NCBI GenBank assembly: GCA_029194665.1
Contig: JARFXO010000003.1
Span: 434,001 to 498,000, forward strand
Direction: 5' to 3'
DNA: 64,000 nucleotides
DNA from: Nitrospira sp.
GTDB lineage: Bacteria; Nitrospirota; Nitrospiria; Nitrospirales; Nitrospiraceae
Shown here: positions 40,295-51,612 of the stretch, piece after piece
How the letters are laid out: the number at the start of each line of letters is the position of its first letter
How positions within the stretch are numbered: the first letter of the stretch is position 1
Program-made: the position numbers and the translations under genes
The notes under the pieces: generated by a model
Seen by the model: only the letters and a program-made list of their open reading frames with translations
The model's database searches: none
What the model was told of the DNA's origin: nothing

Positions 40295-41662
40295 TCAGTC
40301 AATGTGCAGAGTCTCCACGGATTCTTTGAGGATTTCCACCATTTTCTTCAATTCCCCGGTGGAGGTTGACAACGGCGGCATGAGCACGAGTACGTTCCCG
40401 ATCGGTCTCAAGATCAGTCCCTTCGTTCGTGCGATTGATGCCACGCGGTGACCGGCCTTGGCTCTGAGCGGGTAAGGCTCTGTAGTCTTCTTGTCTTTGA
40501 CTAATTCGATTCCCACCATGAACCCACGTTGACGGATGTTGCCGACATTGGGCATTTCAGCCATTGGGAGTAGCCATTTGGTCAGGAGTTTGATCTTGGA
40601 GGAGAGTCGAGACAGCGTTTTCTCCTGGCGAAAGACTCGGAGATTTGCGAGGGCCACGGCACAGCCCAATGGATTCCCGGTAAAGCTGTGTCCATGGAAA
40701 AAGGTCTTGAACTCATCGTAAGCCCCGAGAAAACCTCTGTAGATTTCATCCGTTGTCAATGTGACTGCCAGGGGCATATAGCCGCCGGTGAGTCCTTTGC
40801 TGATCGCCATAAGATCCGGCATCACTCCTTCCTGATCGCAGGCGAACAGCTTGCCCGTTCGCCCGAATCCTGTCGCCACTTCGTCTGCAATCAATAGGAC
40901 GCCGTATTTGGTGCAGAGCTCACGGATTCGTCTTAAATAACCGGCCGGCTGGGGAATCATACCGGCAGCTGCTTGCATCAGCGGTTCAATGATGAATCCA
41001 GCCAATTCTCGATGACGGATTTTGAGGATCTGTTCAATCGGGTCGATACAAGCCATGCGGCAAGCAGGATATGTCATGTTGAGCGGGCAGCGGTAGCAAT
41101 AGGGCGGTTCCCCTTCCAGGGTCGAAAAGAGCAGCGGCTTGAACCTTGAATGGAACAAGGCGATGTTGCCGACGCTCACCGCGCCGATCGTATCTCCGTG
41201 ATAGGCCAGCTTGAGGTGGAGGAATGTGTTCTTGGGACCGGCCTCAGGCCGCCGCTGTTGCCAGTATTGAACGGCCATCTTCAGCGCAACCTCGACCGCC
41301 GTGGAGCCGTTGTCCGAATAGAAGACACGTGTGAGCCCCTTCGGCGCAATCCGGATCAACTCGCGCGCCAGCTCAATGGCCGGTGGGTTGGAGAGGCCAA
41401 GCAACGTGGAGTGGGCAATTTTGTCGAGTTGCTGTTTGAGCGCACGGTCCAGGGCTGGATGTCGATGGCCATGCAGGTTCACCCAGATGGACGAGGTGCC
41501 GTCCAGATATTTGTTTCCCTCCGTATCAATGAGATAAGAACCTTTTCCACGTTCGATGATCAGCGGCTCCTCCTGCTCCCACTCCTGCATCTGGGTAAAC
41601 GGATGCCAGAGGTAGCGACGGTCCCAGTCGATCAATTGTCTGGTTGAAGGCTTTCGTGTCAC
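40295..41662 (-). CDS. bioA: Adenosylmethionine-8-amino-7-oxononanoate aminotransferase
   Basis: BioA transfers an amino group from SAM to 7-keto-8-aminopelargonate in biotin synthesis. The class III aminotransferase fold shows YLWHPFTQM, the [14 protein letters not shown] segment, [17 protein letters not shown] and the PLP lysine in [14 protein letters not shown]. Start is GTG 41662. No other bio genes are nearby. Its promoter region is shared divergently with lepA. Confidence 0.93.
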   Translation of the reverse strand: MTRKPSTRQLIDWDRRYLWHPFTQMQEWEQEEPLIIERGKGSYLIDTEGNKYLDGTSSIWVNLHGHRHPALDRALKQQLDKIAHSTLLGLSNPPAIELARELIRIAPKGLTRVFYSDNGSTAVEVALKMAVQYWQQRRPEAGPKNTFLHLKLAYHGDTIGAVSVGNIALFHSRFKPLLFSTLEGEPPYCYRCPLNMTYPACRMACIDPIEQILKIRHRELAGFIIEPLMQAAAGMIPQPAGYLRRIRELCTKYGVLLIADEVATGFGRTGKLFACDQEGVMPDLMAISKGLTGGYMPLAVTLTTDEIYRGFLGAYDEFKTFFHGHSFTGNPLGCAVALANLRVFRQEKTLSRLSSKIKLLTKWLLPMAEMPNVGNIRQRGFMVGIELVKDKKTTEPYPLRAKAGHRVASIARTKGLILRPIGNVLVLMPPLSTSTGELKKMVEILKESVETLHID

Positions 41663-41811
41663 GGTGAACGAGTTGCAGAGAGGAGCGGATGGCCTGGGGC
41701 AGCAAAAAGAGCCAGCTCATCATCTCATGCGCGTGTTAATAGATATGAGTCATACGCTCTTGTTGTCTTCTCCCTCCGAGCGGCGCGTGATTATAGAGGC
41801 GGGCGATCTCT

Positions 41812-41840
41812 TTGACAACCTGGGAGGCAGTTACTATAAT
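41812..41840 (+). promoter_or_regulatory. Consensus sigma70 promoter immediately before lepA
   Basis: TTGACA (41812-41817) and TATAAT (41835-41840) are both perfect and separated by the ideal 17 bp. Transcription should start near 41847, leaving a 5' leader of only about 9 nt before the lepA ATG at 41856. Confidence 0.85.
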
Positions 41841-41855
41841 GAACCGATTTTACGA

Positions 41856-43667
41856 ATGAGCTCGGATTTGCAAAGCCTTATACGCAATTTTTCCATAATC
41901 GCTCATATCGATCACGGCAAATCAACCCTCGCTGACCGGTTCCTAGAAGCTACTGGCGCAGTCACTGCTCGAGAAGCCAAAGATCAGATCCTCGATGCCA
42001 TGGACCTCGAGCGGGAACGTGGCATTACGATCAAGGCCCATGCAGTGGCCATCCGGTACAAGGCTCAGGACGGGAAGACGTACGCGTTGCATTTGATCGA
42101 TACGCCGGGGCATGTCGATTTTACGTATGAAGTCTCCCGGAGCTTGGCGGCATGTGAAGGGGCGCTCTTGTTGGTCGATGCCACTCAGGGCGTACAGGCG
42201 CAGACGATTGCCAATGTGAATTTGGCGATGGCCAACAACCTCACGATTATTCCGGTCATTAATAAGATTGATTTGGCCAGTGCCGATGTTGAGGGAACGA
42301 AACATTCGATCTCGGAGGTGCTGCAGCTCGAGGCTGCCGATGCCCTGCCTATCAGTGCCAAGGACGGCAAAGGCGTATCGGAGGTACTGGAAGCGGTCAT
42401 CGCGCGAATCCCTCCTCCATCCGGTGATCCGCTGGCCTCGCTGAAGGCGCTCATCTTCGACTCATGGTTCGACAATTATCAGGGTGTGATCGTCCTGGTG
42501 AGGCTGGTCGATGGAACCATCCGACCAGGAATGAAGATTAAAGTCATGTCGAATGATCGGACATTTGAAGTCATGGAAGTGGGACAATTCACCCCCAAAC
42601 GGACGAAGAAGATCGAACTGCTGACGGGGGAGGTCGGGTATCTCTGTGCCAACATGAGAGAAGTCGCCGATGTCAAGATCGGCGACACCCTCACGGATGC
42701 CGCGACCCCCACCGCCGCGCCGTTTCCGGGGTACAAAGAAGTCAAGCCGTTGGTATTTTGTGGGCTGTACTCAACGGACACCGCCAAGTACGAGGACTTG
42801 CGGGACGCTCTCGTCAAACTTCGGCTCAACGACTCGTCGTTCGTCTACGAGCCGGAAACATCGCTGGCGCTCGGCTTCGGCTTCCGTTGTGGTTTCCTAG
42901 GTTTGCTGCACATGGAAATCATCCAGGAGCGGTTGGAACGGGAGTACGGTCTAACGCTGATTACCACCGCGCCGACCGTGGTGTATCACGTCACCACGAC
43001 GAAGGGCGATAAGGTGGAGATCGACAACCCAGCCGAATTGCCTTCTCCCAATAACATCACCTCGTTTGAAGAACCGTTTATTCTCGCGACGGTCCTTACC
43101 CCAGAACGATATATGGGGCCCATTCTTCAGCTCTGCCAGGAGCGGAGGGGCATTCAGCGCAGTCTACAGTTTCTCGATCCCACCCGCGTGATGATCAGTT
43201 ATGAACTGCCGCTGAATGAGGTGATTCTGGATTTTTACGACAAGTTGAAGTCCAGAACCCAAGGATATGCCTCGTTGGACTATGAAGTACTCGGATACCG
43301 AGAGTCCGATCTGGTGAAGATCGACATCCTGCTCAACGGAGAAGCGGTGGACGCCCTGTCCTTCATCACGCATCGCGAACGTTCGTACCATCGTGGTCGT
43401 CAAATGGCTGAGAAAATGAAAGAATTGATTCCCCGGCAGATGTTTGAGATCGCCATTCAGGCGGCGATTGGGAACAAGATCATTGCCCGTGAAACCATCG
43501 GAGCGATGAAAAAGAACGTGACGGCGAAGTGTTACGGTGGCGATATTACACGGAAACGGAAGTTGCTGGAAAAGCAAAAAGAAGGGAAAAAACGGATGAA
43601 GGCGGTCGGCAGTGTCGATGTCCCACAGGAAGCGTTCCTGGCGATCTTGAGAGTCGGAGAGGAATGA
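41856..43667 (+). CDS. lepA: Elongation factor 4 (LepA)
   Basis: LepA is a ribosome-bound GTPase related to EF-G that promotes back-translocation or ribosome maturation. GTP motifs are [13 protein letters not shown] (G1), RERGITIKA (G2), DTPGHVDF (G3) and NKIDL (G4). The C-terminal LepA-specific domain has [21 protein letters not shown] 41856 matches the usual start ([16 protein letters not shown]); the upstream frame from 41664 is excluded because the promoter lies in it. The ATG of lepB overlaps its stop. Confidence 0.96.
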   Translation: MSSDLQSLIRNFSIIAHIDHGKSTLADRFLEATGAVTAREAKDQILDAMDLERERGITIKAHAVAIRYKAQDGKTYALHLIDTPGHVDFTYEVSRSLAACEGALLLVDATQGVQAQTIANVNLAMANNLTIIPVINKIDLASADVEGTKHSISEVLQLEAADALPISAKDGKGVSEVLEAVIARIPPPSGDPLASLKALIFDSWFDNYQGVIVLVRLVDGTIRPGMKIKVMSNDRTFEVMEVGQFTPKRTKKIELLTGEVGYLCANMREVADVKIGDTLTDAATPTAAPFPGYKEVKPLVFCGLYSTDTAKYEDLRDALVKLRLNDSSFVYEPETSLALGFGFRCGFLGLLHMEIIQERLEREYGLTLITTAPTVVYHVTTTKGDKVEIDNPAELPSPNNITSFEEPFILATVLTPERYMGPILQLCQERRGIQRSLQFLDPTRVMISYELPLNEVILDFYDKLKSRTQGYASLDYEVLGYRESDLVKIDILLNGEAVDALSFITHRERSYHRGRQMAEKMKELIPRQMFEIAIQAAIGNKIIARETIGAMKKNVTAKCYGGDITRKRKLLEKQKEGKKRMKAVGSVDVPQEAFLAILRVGEE

Positions 43668-44434
43668 GCCTCGACCAGAATCAGAGGAATGCGGAGAAGC
43701 TGTCAGGCTCCCCTCGAGGAGGAGAGCAGGCCTCGCTTTCCGGAACCAAGATGGTTGGCAACGCGGATCACACAGGTCGCAAGTCCATCGTCCGGGAGTA
43801 TGCGGAGGCGATCATCGTGGCCATGCTGTTGGCGTTTGCCATCCGCGTGTTCGTCGTGCAGGCATTTAAGATTCCATCAGGGTCGATGATTCCCACCTTG
43901 CTGATCGGCGATCACATTTTGGTCAGCAAACTCTCCTATGGCCTTCAGTGGCCGACGGACTGCAAGCTGCAATGGAATTTTCCCCCGGTCAATTGCTACA
44001 CGTCCGAAACGGTCGTAACCTTCAGCAAGCCGCAACGGGGCGACATCATCGTGTTTCGGTTTCCCGAGGATGAAGAGAAAGACTTCATCAAGCGTATTGT
44101 CGGGCTGCCGGGGGATACCGTACAGCTTCGGAACAAGGTCGTGCTCGTGAACGGCCAGCCGCTCGACGACAAGACCTTTACGCAGCGAATCGACCCAGGC
44201 GTGATCGATGGTACGATCAACCCCCGCGATAATTTCGGACCGGTGACTGTGCCGGATGGATCGTACTTCGTCATGGGTGACAATCGCGACCAAAGTTTGG
44301 ACAGTCGGTTCTGGGGATATGTGCGGGAAGAAAAGATCCGCGGGAAGGCGTTTCGTGTCTATTGGTCTTGGAATGGGCAGGGGAATTGGACGGAGTGGGT
44401 CAGGTGGGACCGATTCGGCAAGGCGATTCAGTAA
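43664..44434 (+). CDS. lepB: Signal peptidase I
   Basis: LepB cleaves signal peptides of exported proteins. One N-terminal membrane segment (about residues 45-65) is followed by the catalytic Ser in [10 protein letters not shown] and the Lys general base in [12 protein letters not shown]; the [14 protein letters not shown] box is present. ATG 43664 overlaps the lepA stop (ATGA), so the genes are coupled. An N-terminal tail of about 40 polar residues precedes the membrane segment. Confidence 0.95.
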   Translation: MSLDQNQRNAEKLSGSPRGGEQASLSGTKMVGNADHTGRKSIVREYAEAIIVAMLLAFAIRVFVVQAFKIPSGSMIPTLLIGDHILVSKLSYGLQWPTDCKLQWNFPPVNCYTSETVVTFSKPQRGDIIVFRFPEDEEKDFIKRIVGLPGDTVQLRNKVVLVNGQPLDDKTFTQRIDPGVIDGTINPRDNFGPVTVPDGSYFVMGDNRDQSLDSRFWGYVREEKIRGKAFRVYWSWNGQGNWTEWVRWDRFGKAIQ

Positions 44435-45471
44435 AGAAAAACCGTCATGCTTCTCTTCCGGGAGAGGACTCGAATGAGAAGCGTGACGTTCCATCGGCCA
44501 AAGCACTTCGACAGTACCTTCAACGATTTCCACAGGCATCGGTCCTCGTTGTCGGCGACCTCATTCTCGATCACTATGTGATGGGGCGAGTCAGTCGGAT
44601 CTCTCCGGAAGCGCCGGTTCCGGTGGTCCATGTCGAATCGGAATCGCTCCGGCTCGGCGGGGCGGCCAACGTATTCAACAATATCTTGGCGCTGGGGGGA
44701 AAGGCCGATCTCTGCGGTGTGATTGGGTCGGATGAAAGCGGGCGCCTTCTGATGAAGGAGCTCGGCAACAAACGATCAAGCCGTGGGGGGGTGGTGATCG
44801 ATCAGGATCGCCCGACGACCAGGAAAAGTCGGGTCATCGCGCATAGCCAGCAGATCGTGCGGTATGACATCGAGGGACGAAGCGAGCTAAGAACAGCGCT
44901 GCGTCAAAAGATGCTCCGGTATGTGGAGTCGCGGATTCGGGACTTGTCCTGCGTGGTGGTGTCGGACTATGCCAAGGGAGTCGTGTCGTCGGCGCTCATG
45001 TCCGAAATCACACGGCTTGCTGCCTTGCGAAAAGTTCCGGTCATCGTCGATCCGAAAGTTGAACATTTCAGCTACTACAAAGGTGTCACCGTCCTTACAC
45101 CGAATCATCTGGAGGCGGCTCAAGCCTCCGGGTTGCACGGCGACGGCGACCAGACGATCGACGAAGCCGGGGCGATGATTCGGCAGCGTCTTGGGTGCCG
45201 GTCCGTCCTGATTACGCGCGGTGAAAAGGGCATGAGCTTGTACGAGGGCGACGGCGCATCGTGGCATTTGCCCACGAAGGCTCGGCAGGTCTACGACGTC
45301 ACCGGTGCAGGGGATACGGTCATTGGGACGCTGGCGCTGGCGATTTCGGCCGGCGCCAGCATCAAGGCCGGAGCGGTCATGGCCAACTATGCAGCCGGGA
45401 TCGTGGTAGGAATGGTCGGCACCGCAACTGTCTCGCCCAAACAGTTGTCCGAGGCCTTTGGAGATGCCTAG
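44404..45471 (+). CDS. D-glycero-beta-D-manno-heptose-7-phosphate kinase-like (RfaE domain I)
   Basis: The PfkB-family carbohydrate kinase has SVLVVGDLILDHYVMGRVSR and the DVTGAGDTVIGTLALA active-site motif, as in HldE domain I (RfaE1). It lacks the nucleotidyltransferase domain, so ADP-heptose would need a separate partner. The start is uncertain: GTG 44404 or GTG 44395 fit best; both lie inside the end of lepB. It heads the Kdo gene group and overlaps kdsB by 8 bp. Confidence 0.82.
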   Translation: MGPIRQGDSVKKNRHASLPGEDSNEKRDVPSAKALRQYLQRFPQASVLVVGDLILDHYVMGRVSRISPEAPVPVVHVESESLRLGGAANVFNNILALGGKADLCGVIGSDESGRLLMKELGNKRSSRGGVVIDQDRPTTRKSRVIAHSQQIVRYDIEGRSELRTALRQKMLRYVESRIRDLSCVVVSDYAKGVVSSALMSEITRLAALRKVPVIVDPKVEHFSYYKGVTVLTPNHLEAAQASGLHGDGDQTIDEAGAMIRQRLGCRSVLITRGEKGMSLYEGDGASWHLPTKARQVYDVTGAGDTVIGTLALAISAGASIKAGAVMANYAAGIVVGMVGTATVSPKQLSEAFGDA

Positions 45472-46264
45472 CGCGTCACGGTCAGTCACAGTTGTGATCC
45501 CAGCCAGATATGGCTCCTCGCGCTTCCCCGGCAAACCGCTCGTCGAACTGAATGGCAAGCCGATGATTCAACATGTGTATGAGCGGGCGGTCGCTTGCCG
45601 TGCCGTTTCCGATGTCTTGGTTGCAACCGACGACGAACGTATCAAGCAAGCCGTCGAGCGGTTTGGTGGACGTGTGATCATGGTTACCGGTGACTATCGG
45701 ACAGGGACGGATCGGGTTGCCGCCGTGGCCCGTATGTTTGCGGGGGAATACTTCTTGGATTTACAGGGCGATGAGATTCCGTTAAATCCAGAATTGTTGA
45801 CCGACCTGATCGAGCCGTTTCTTGAAAGTGGGGCCGGCATGGGGACGCTCAAACGCGTGATGGACCATACGGAGGACCTTCTCAATTCGGCCGTGGTCAA
45901 GGTTGTGACCGACGCCAGAGGCCATGCGATGTACTTTTCACGAGCTCCGATCCCCTTCGTCCGTGATGATCCTGGGATGAAAGTGATCGGAGGGCTCCAT
46001 TATATGCATCTGGGATTGTACATCTATACGAAGGAAACCCTGCTTCGATTCGCGGCTCTGCCGACGAGCCGTTTGGAGGACGCCGAAAAGCTTGAACAGC
46101 TCCGTGCCTTGGATCACGGGATTCGCATCCGAGTATGGGAAACCAACCATGCATCATTGCGGGTTGATCGTCCAGAAGATGTGCCAGATGTCGCCGAACG
46201 ACTGCAGCAGTTTGAGGCGGTCAGACGTGAGTTACACAACAGCGGAGTGTTGTTCAAGTCATGA
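45464..46264 (+). CDS. kdsB: 3-deoxy-manno-octulosonate cytidylyltransferase
   Basis: KdsB activates Kdo to CMP-Kdo for lipid A core synthesis. The N-terminal nucleotide motif VVIPARYGSSRFPGKPL, DLQGDEIPLNPE and the TSRLEDAEKLEQLR segment are characteristic. ATG 45464 starts inside the kinase gene. Its substrate CTP is made by the pyrG product encoded next. Confidence 0.95.
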   Translation: MPSASRSVTVVIPARYGSSRFPGKPLVELNGKPMIQHVYERAVACRAVSDVLVATDDERIKQAVERFGGRVIMVTGDYRTGTDRVAAVARMFAGEYFLDLQGDEIPLNPELLTDLIEPFLESGAGMGTLKRVMDHTEDLLNSAVVKVVTDARGHAMYFSRAPIPFVRDDPGMKVIGGLHYMHLGLYIYTKETLLRFAALPTSRLEDAEKLEQLRALDHGIRIRVWETNHASLRVDRPEDVPDVAERLQQFEAVRRELHNSGVLFKS

Positions 46265-46313
46265 GGTTCCTATCCTGATCTGCTCGGTCTGACCTCTAAG
46301 GGAGAGGACAGCT

Positions 46314-47915
46314 ATGAACAAGTTTATCTTCGTGACCGGTGGGGTGGTCTCATCACTCGGAAAAGGGCTGGCCTCGGCCTCCATCGGGAATCTGCTTGAA
46401 AGCCGGGGCTTGAAGATTACCTTTCTCAAGTTGGATCCCTATATCAACGTCGACCCCGGTACGATGAATCCCTATCAACACGGAGAGGTCTTTGTCACGG
46501 ACGACGGAGCTGAGACCGATCTTGACCTCGGGCACTACGAGCGATTCACGACCCTGTCGCTAACCAAGGAGAGCAATTACACGACCGGTCGAATCTATCA
46601 CTCGGTCATCACCAAAGAGCGTCGTGGAGATTACCTCGGTGGAACGGTCCAAGTCGTACCTCATGTGACGGATGAGATTAAACAGGCAATCATGCGGATT
46701 TCAAAGGGAACAGATGTCACGATCGTTGAGATCGGAGGGACAGTCGGCGACATTGAAAGCTTGCCGTTTCTCGAAGCCATCCGGCAGATGCCGTACGACG
46801 TCGGGCGTGAAAATGTGTTGTATGTCCACCTGACCTTAGTGCCCTACATCGGCACGGCCGGTGAGTTGAAGACCAAGCCGACGCAACATTCGGTGAACAA
46901 ACTTCGAGAAATCGGTATCCAGCCCAACATTCTGTTGTGCCGAACCGACCGTTATATTCCGCCGGAGCTCAAGGGCAAGATCGCGATGTTCTGTAATGTG
47001 GATAAGGACGCCGTCATCACGGCCAAAGACGTCGAGACGATCTACGAAGTCCCGATCGTATTCAGAAAAGAGGGGTTGGACGAATTGATTGTTCGTCAGC
47101 TTCATATGGAGACCGGCCAGCCCAACCTTCGCGAGTGGGATGCGATGGTGCAAAAGATCAAGCGTCCAAAGCATGAAATTTCTGTCGCGTTGGTGGGCAA
47201 GTATGTGGGACTGAAAGAATGTTACAAGAGCTTGGGAGAAGCGCTGGTCCATGGTGGGATCGATCATGAAACCAAGGTCAACATCAATTGGATCGAGTCC
47301 GAAGATGTCGAACGGCAGGGGACGGAGCGAATCCTGCGAGAAGCCGACGGCATCTTGATTCCCGGTGGCTTTGGGACAAGAGGGATAGAGGGGAAAGTGA
47401 CGACCATTCGGTATGCACGGGAACGTCAGGTCCCATTCCTCGGTCTCTGTTTAGGTATGCAATGTGCCGCGATCGAATTTGCTCGGAATGTAGCGGGATT
47501 GGCCGGTGCAAACAGCGCCGAGTTTGACGAGCGGTCGCCCCATCCTGTGATCCATCTCCTGCCCGATCAACATGGCGTGATCGACAAGGGGGGGACCATG
47601 CGACTCGGATCGTATCTCTGCAAGTTGGACGAGGGGACGCTTGCGCAGAAGATGTACGGTGTGAGCGAGGTTCGTGAACGCCATCGCCATCGCTATGAAC
47701 TCAATAACGCGTATCGCGAACGACTGACCGCGAAAGGACTGGTCTTGAGCGGGGTCTCTCCTGACGGGCGATTGGTCGAAATCATCGAGTTGAAGGATCA
47801 TCCGTGGTTCTTGGGGACTCAGTTCCACCCTGAGTACAGCTCCCGCCCGCACCGTCCCCATCCGCTTTTTAGTGGGTTCGTAGGAGCTGCCTTGCGGAAG
47901 AAACTCGGCCAATAG
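46314..47915 (+). CDS. pyrG: CTP synthase
   Basis: PyrG aminates UTP to CTP using glutamine. The N-terminal synthase domain starts [20 protein letters not shown] and holds [20 protein letters not shown]. The C-terminal amidotransferase has the Cys in [11 protein letters not shown] and the His-Glu pair in [10 protein letters not shown]. Length 533 is normal. A GGGAGAGGA site precedes ATG 46314. Confidence 0.97.
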   Translation: MNKFIFVTGGVVSSLGKGLASASIGNLLESRGLKITFLKLDPYINVDPGTMNPYQHGEVFVTDDGAETDLDLGHYERFTTLSLTKESNYTTGRIYHSVITKERRGDYLGGTVQVVPHVTDEIKQAIMRISKGTDVTIVEIGGTVGDIESLPFLEAIRQMPYDVGRENVLYVHLTLVPYIGTAGELKTKPTQHSVNKLREIGIQPNILLCRTDRYIPPELKGKIAMFCNVDKDAVITAKDVETIYEVPIVFRKEGLDELIVRQLHMETGQPNLREWDAMVQKIKRPKHEISVALVGKYVGLKECYKSLGEALVHGGIDHETKVNINWIESEDVERQGTERILREADGILIPGGFGTRGIEGKVTTIRYARERQVPFLGLCLGMQCAAIEFARNVAGLAGANSAEFDERSPHPVIHLLPDQHGVIDKGGTMRLGSYLCKLDEGTLAQKMYGVSEVRERHRHRYELNNAYRERLTAKGLVLSGVSPDGRLVEIIELKDHPWFLGTQFHPEYSSRPHRPHPLFSGFVGAALRKKLGQ

Positions 47916-47924
47916 TTGTAGACC

Positions 47925-48752
47925 ATGGCACAGCTCGTCGACATCGGCTCCTTCAAAGTCGGCCAAGGGCAGCGCCCTTTTTTGATTGCCGGGCCTTGTG
48001 TGATCGAGAGCGAACAACTGGTGATGGACACGGCAGGCCAAGTCGCCGAGATCACGAAGACACTGGGGATTCCGTACATCTTCAAGTCGTCATTCGACAA
48101 GGCTAACCGCACCTCCATCAAGTCGTTTCGTGGTCCTGGGATCAAGGATGGTCTGGCCATCCTGAGCAAGGTGAAGGACCACTTTGGCCTGCCTATCTTG
48201 ACCGATGTGCATACAGAGGAGCAGGCGACGGAAGCGGGAAACGTCGTGGATGTTCTCCAGATTCCAGCCTTTCTCTGTCGCCAGACGGATCTCCTGATTG
48301 CGGCTGCACAAACCGGAAAAGTCGTGAACGTGAAGAAGGGCCAGTTTCTCTCGCCGATAGAGATGGGCAATGCGGTGAGGAAGATCGAGGAGTGCGAGAA
48401 TCGGCGGATTCTGCTCACCGAGCGGGGGTCGTCCTTCGGCTACAACAATCTTGTCGTGGATATGCGGTCCTTTCCTATTATGAGGAACTTCGGGTATCCT
48501 GTCGTTTTCGATGCGACGCATAGTGTTCAGCTGCCTGGTGGTGGAGGGACTCAATCCAGCGGTCAACGGGAATTCGTCGAACCGCTGGCTTGTGCAGCGG
48601 CCGGAGCGGGCGTCGATGGATTCTTCATGGAAGTCCATCCGAATCCTGATGAGGCGCTATCCGACGGGCCGAATATGGTCCCGCTACATCAATTGAAGTC
48701 CTTGCTGGAACGGATCATGCGGATATGCGACGCGACAAAGCCAAGAAGCTGA
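47925..48752 (+). CDS. kdsA: Kdo-8-phosphate synthase
   Basis: KdsA condenses arabinose-5-phosphate and phosphoenolpyruvate into Kdo-8-phosphate. Family motifs include [24 protein letters not shown] and [16 protein letters not shown] at the end and a conserved MRSF pattern fit a KdsA of the metal-dependent or -independent type, which I cannot separate by eye. It begins 9 bp after pyrG and overlaps kdsD by 28 bp. Confidence 0.95.
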   Translation: MAQLVDIGSFKVGQGQRPFLIAGPCVIESEQLVMDTAGQVAEITKTLGIPYIFKSSFDKANRTSIKSFRGPGIKDGLAILSKVKDHFGLPILTDVHTEEQATEAGNVVDVLQIPAFLCRQTDLLIAAAQTGKVVNVKKGQFLSPIEMGNAVRKIEECENRRILLTERGSSFGYNNLVVDMRSFPIMRNFGYPVVFDATHSVQLPGGGGTQSSGQREFVEPLACAAAGAGVDGFFMEVHPNPDEALSDGPNMVPLHQLKSLLERIMRICDATKPRS

Positions 48753-49840
48753 AACCATCCGCGCGACGTAACAAAACGACGAAGGTGAAGGCAGCGAGTC
48801 CAGAATCGAAATCCGTGACGAGCCGCGGCAAAACCATGGTGAAGCCAGTTGGTCATGAATTGAAAGCCGCAAAAATGGCGGAAAGTCTCTCCGATGGCCG
48901 GCGTGTCCTCGAAATCGAAGCGCGGGCCGTTCAAGCCTTGATCGACCGGCTGGATGCCAAGTTTGCGAAGGCCGTGGATCTGCTCGTTCAATGCAAAGGA
49001 AAGGTCGTTGTCTCCGGGATGGGGAAGTCGGGGTTAATCGGGCAGAAGGTTGCTGCAACGCTCGCTAGCACCGGCACGTCATCGTTCTTTCTCCATCCCG
49101 CCGAAGGCGTGCATGGAGATCTCGGCATGTTGGCGCGGCGTGATGCACTGGTCGCGATTTCCAACAGCGGCGAGACGCAGGAATTGCTTCAATTGCTTCC
49201 GTATGTGAAGCGTTTGGGCATTCCAGTGATCGCGTTCACAGGTCGGATGACTTCGACCCTGGCGAAAAATGCCGATGTCGCGCTCGATGTATCTGTCCAG
49301 GAAGAGGCCTGCCCCATGGGGTTGGCTCCGACCGCCAGCACGACCGCCACGTTGGCGTTAGGCGATGCGCTCGCCATTGCCCTGCTGCAAAAGCGCGAGT
49401 TCAAGGAAGAAGACTTTGCTCGGTTCCATCCAGGCGGCACCCTGGGGCGGCGGTTGCTGGTCAAGGTGAAAGATCTCATGCATGCTGAATCGGAGATCCC
49501 GATGGTCGCAGCCTCTGTCGGAGGAATGGCGGCCATGCTCGAGATGAGCGCAAAAAAGCTCGGCATGACGACCGTGGTCGATCAAGAAGGTGCGTTGGTC
49601 GGCGTGATTACCGACGGCGACTTGCGGCGTTTTATCCAGCGGGGGACGGATCTGGCGAACACGACGGCAAGCGAATTGTCCTCACACAATCCCAAAACGA
49701 TCGGACCGCACGAATTGGCGGCAACGGCGGTGGAGATGATGGAGCGATATTCAATCACGACGCTGGTAGTGACGGAAGACGGTCAGACGATTCGCGGCGT
49801 GATTCATTTGCACGACCTGCTCAAGAACGGAATCGTCTAG
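48725..49840 (+). CDS. kdsD: Arabinose-5-phosphate isomerase
   Basis: KdsD converts ribulose-5-phosphate to arabinose-5-phosphate, the first Kdo step. A SIS domain ([20 protein letters not shown] and [13 protein letters not shown]) is followed by two CBS domains (about residues 255-371). The N-terminus has a Lys/Arg-rich extension of about 45 residues beyond usual KdsD. ATG 48875 (AESLSDGRR) would give the standard length, so the start is uncertain. It overlaps kdsA. Confidence 0.92.
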   Translation: MRRDKAKKLKPSARRNKTTKVKAASPESKSVTSRGKTMVKPVGHELKAAKMAESLSDGRRVLEIEARAVQALIDRLDAKFAKAVDLLVQCKGKVVVSGMGKSGLIGQKVAATLASTGTSSFFLHPAEGVHGDLGMLARRDALVAISNSGETQELLQLLPYVKRLGIPVIAFTGRMTSTLAKNADVALDVSVQEEACPMGLAPTASTTATLALGDALAIALLQKREFKEEDFARFHPGGTLGRRLLVKVKDLMHAESEIPMVAASVGGMAAMLEMSAKKLGMTTVVDQEGALVGVITDGDLRRFIQRGTDLANTTASELSSHNPKTIGPHELAATAVEMMERYSITTLVVTEDGQTIRGVIHLHDLLKNGIV

Positions 49841-49841
49841 C

Positions 49842-49961
49842 AGGATGGTGAAAAAGTCCGCCAGCGGCGTTCTCGCATCGCTCAGAGGCTCAACGTACCG
49901 AAGCGTACGCCTCGCCTCTTCACTCGCTGCGGCCTTGCTGGACGACCTTTTTGACCATCCT
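49842..49961. repeat. Palindromic MITE/REP-type element, copy 2
   Basis: This 120-bp element begins AGGATGGTGAAAAAGTC and ends GACCTTTTTGACCATCCT, matching the ends of copy 1 in reverse. GGCGTTCTCGCATCGCTC near the left is the reverse complement of the right arm of copy 1, and CTCGCTGCGGCCTTGCTGG near the right is that of its left arm. The central part differs (about 40 bp shorter). It lies just past the kdsD stop. Confidence 0.85.
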
Positions 49962-50008
49962 GCGGGTGCAGATTGTTTTTGACTACCTGTTAGGAGACGA
50001 ATCGGCCT

Positions 50009-50605
50009 ATGAACCGCGTTCTCGAGGTGTGGCGAGACATTGGGCAGGAGTCGCTCAATCTGCCCAATCTCCTGACGCTCGTCCGTATTCTCCTGATTCC
50101 CGTCTTCATCGTTCTCTTCGTCAACCCAACGCCCGATCAGTCACTGGCGGCAGCGATCATCTTTACTGTCGCGGCGGTGACGGACATGTTGGACGGCTAC
50201 ATCGCCCGGCGAACCGGCCAAGTCACGAAGCTCGGCAAGCTGCTTGATCCCATCGCGGACAAGCTCTTGGTGTTGTCGGCCCTGATTCTCCTCATGAACG
50301 TGGATCGAGTCAGCGCACTTGTGGCGCTGCTGATCATTGCTCGCGAGGTCGCCGTAACCGGTATCCGCGCCATTGCTGCGAGCGAGGGGATGATCATCCC
50401 GGCAGAGACGACCGGAAAGTATAAGATGGCGCTCCAAGTCATCGCCATTATTCTGCTGATCCTGGAAGGGACAGGACTTGCCCAACTTGGCAATTTACAC
50501 TTAGCCGGCACCGTCACGTTGTATCTCTCTCTGGTGCTGGGCTATATCTCTGGCAGTCAGTATGTATGGACCTTCTGGAAGCAAGTCGTCGCGAAGGGAC
50601 TCTGA
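50009..50605 (+). CDS. pgsA: Phosphatidylglycerophosphate synthase
   Basis: PgsA makes phosphatidylglycerol phosphate from CDP-diacylglycerol and glycerol-3-phosphate at the inner membrane. The CDP-alcohol phosphotransferase motif is complete: DMLDGYIARR...GKLLDPIADK. About five membrane segments; length 198 is normal. A GGAGAC site precedes ATG 50009. Confidence 0.94.
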   Translation: MNRVLEVWRDIGQESLNLPNLLTLVRILLIPVFIVLFVNPTPDQSLAAAIIFTVAAVTDMLDGYIARRTGQVTKLGKLLDPIADKLLVLSALILLMNVDRVSALVALLIIAREVAVTGIRAIAASEGMIIPAETTGKYKMALQVIAIILLILEGTGLAQLGNLHLAGTVTLYLSLVLGYISGSQYVWTFWKQVVAKGL

Positions 50606-50697
50606 CGGGCAGGTCAGCAACCACGCCAGGTCTCCGGGACCCCTGCGCACTTTCGTTGGTCTTGAAGAGAATGGAATCTCGCTAGTCTAGCCGCGAC

Positions 50698-51546
50698 GTG
50701 GTGGGCAACGTGCGACTTTTCAGATCTGCCTGCGCGTTGGTCCTTCTCCACTTCACCCTCACAGCCTGCAGCGAAAACGCGCAACCGCCTCAACTCGGCA
50801 CGTTTGTTTACGGGAAGGCGACCGGGCATTGTCCGTCCGGTGCCCGTCCTGGGCCTGCCGGCGCAACTGATGGGAAAGTCTCCCCCTATGGCATAAAATA
50901 TATGGTCCGCACGCCCTCAAACTACGATGCCGCGGTTACTCATCCTCTCTTGATGGTCTACGCTCCGGCCGGACAAAGCCGCTGGGCGTCGGAACGACTT
51001 ACCGGCCTCACGACCGCAGCCACAGGCGCCGGGTTTATCGTGGTCTATGCCGATCATTTGCAATTGAACATTCCCGCCATTGAGTGGCTTGGGGCCATTC
51101 CAGCCGAAATCGCAACGGAGTGGTGCATCGACCAGAAGCGAGTCTATGCGACCGGGCATTCCGATGGAGGAACCGCGTCGTTGGCGCTGGCTGTGCTCGA
51201 ACAGACGAGGACGATCCCAGCATCGGTCGCACCGAGCGCGGCGGGGTGGACGGGGAAGGACCTCGAAGAGTTTCAATGTCGCGAGCCCATTCCGGTTATG
51301 ATCATGCACAGCAAGAACGATAGTTTATTTCCGGGTTGGGGAGCCCAAACCTCAGCTTGGTGGGCGGGCTGTAATCATTGCGATGTCAATAAGACCAAAT
51401 CAGTCGAGGGTGGATGTCGCGCGTATCAAGGATGTGCATCAGGCGGTGCGACGCTCTATTGCGAGGGAACCGGTAATCATCGTGCCTGGCCGAATCTCAA
51501 CCACGTGATGCTGGAGTTCTTCACGCACCCGGAAAAGTTTCTGTGA
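50698..51546 (+). CDS. Exported alpha/beta-hydrolase, PHB-depolymerase-like lipoprotein
   Basis: The protein resembles poly(3-hydroxybutyrate) depolymerase/feruloyl-esterase (LpqC-like) hydrolases: signal peptide with lipobox LTAC, nucleophile elbow GHSDGG, and later MIMHSKNDSLFP (Asp region) and GTGNHRAWPN (His). About nine cysteines suggest disulfides and a periplasmic or surface site. Start is GTG 50698 (GTG 50701 is equally possible). The true substrate is unknown. Confidence 0.78.
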   Translation: MVGNVRLFRSACALVLLHFTLTACSENAQPPQLGTFVYGKATGHCPSGARPGPAGATDGKVSPYGIKYMVRTPSNYDAAVTHPLLMVYAPAGQSRWASERLTGLTTAATGAGFIVVYADHLQLNIPAIEWLGAIPAEIATEWCIDQKRVYATGHSDGGTASLALAVLEQTRTIPASVAPSAAGWTGKDLEEFQCREPIPVMIMHSKNDSLFPGWGAQTSAWWAGCNHCDVNKTKSVEGGCRAYQGCASGGATLYCEGTGNHRAWPNLNHVMLEFFTHPEKFL

Positions 51547-51612
51547 TTTCTGTGTGGCGGGCTGTCTTATCACTTGAACCTAGCCTTGTGTCCCTTTCAT
51601 TGCTGTGATAAT

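Noticed and set aside
41664..41855. 64-residue N-terminal extension of LepA
   Set aside because: A perfect promoter lies inside it and LepA homologues start at the 41856 ATG.
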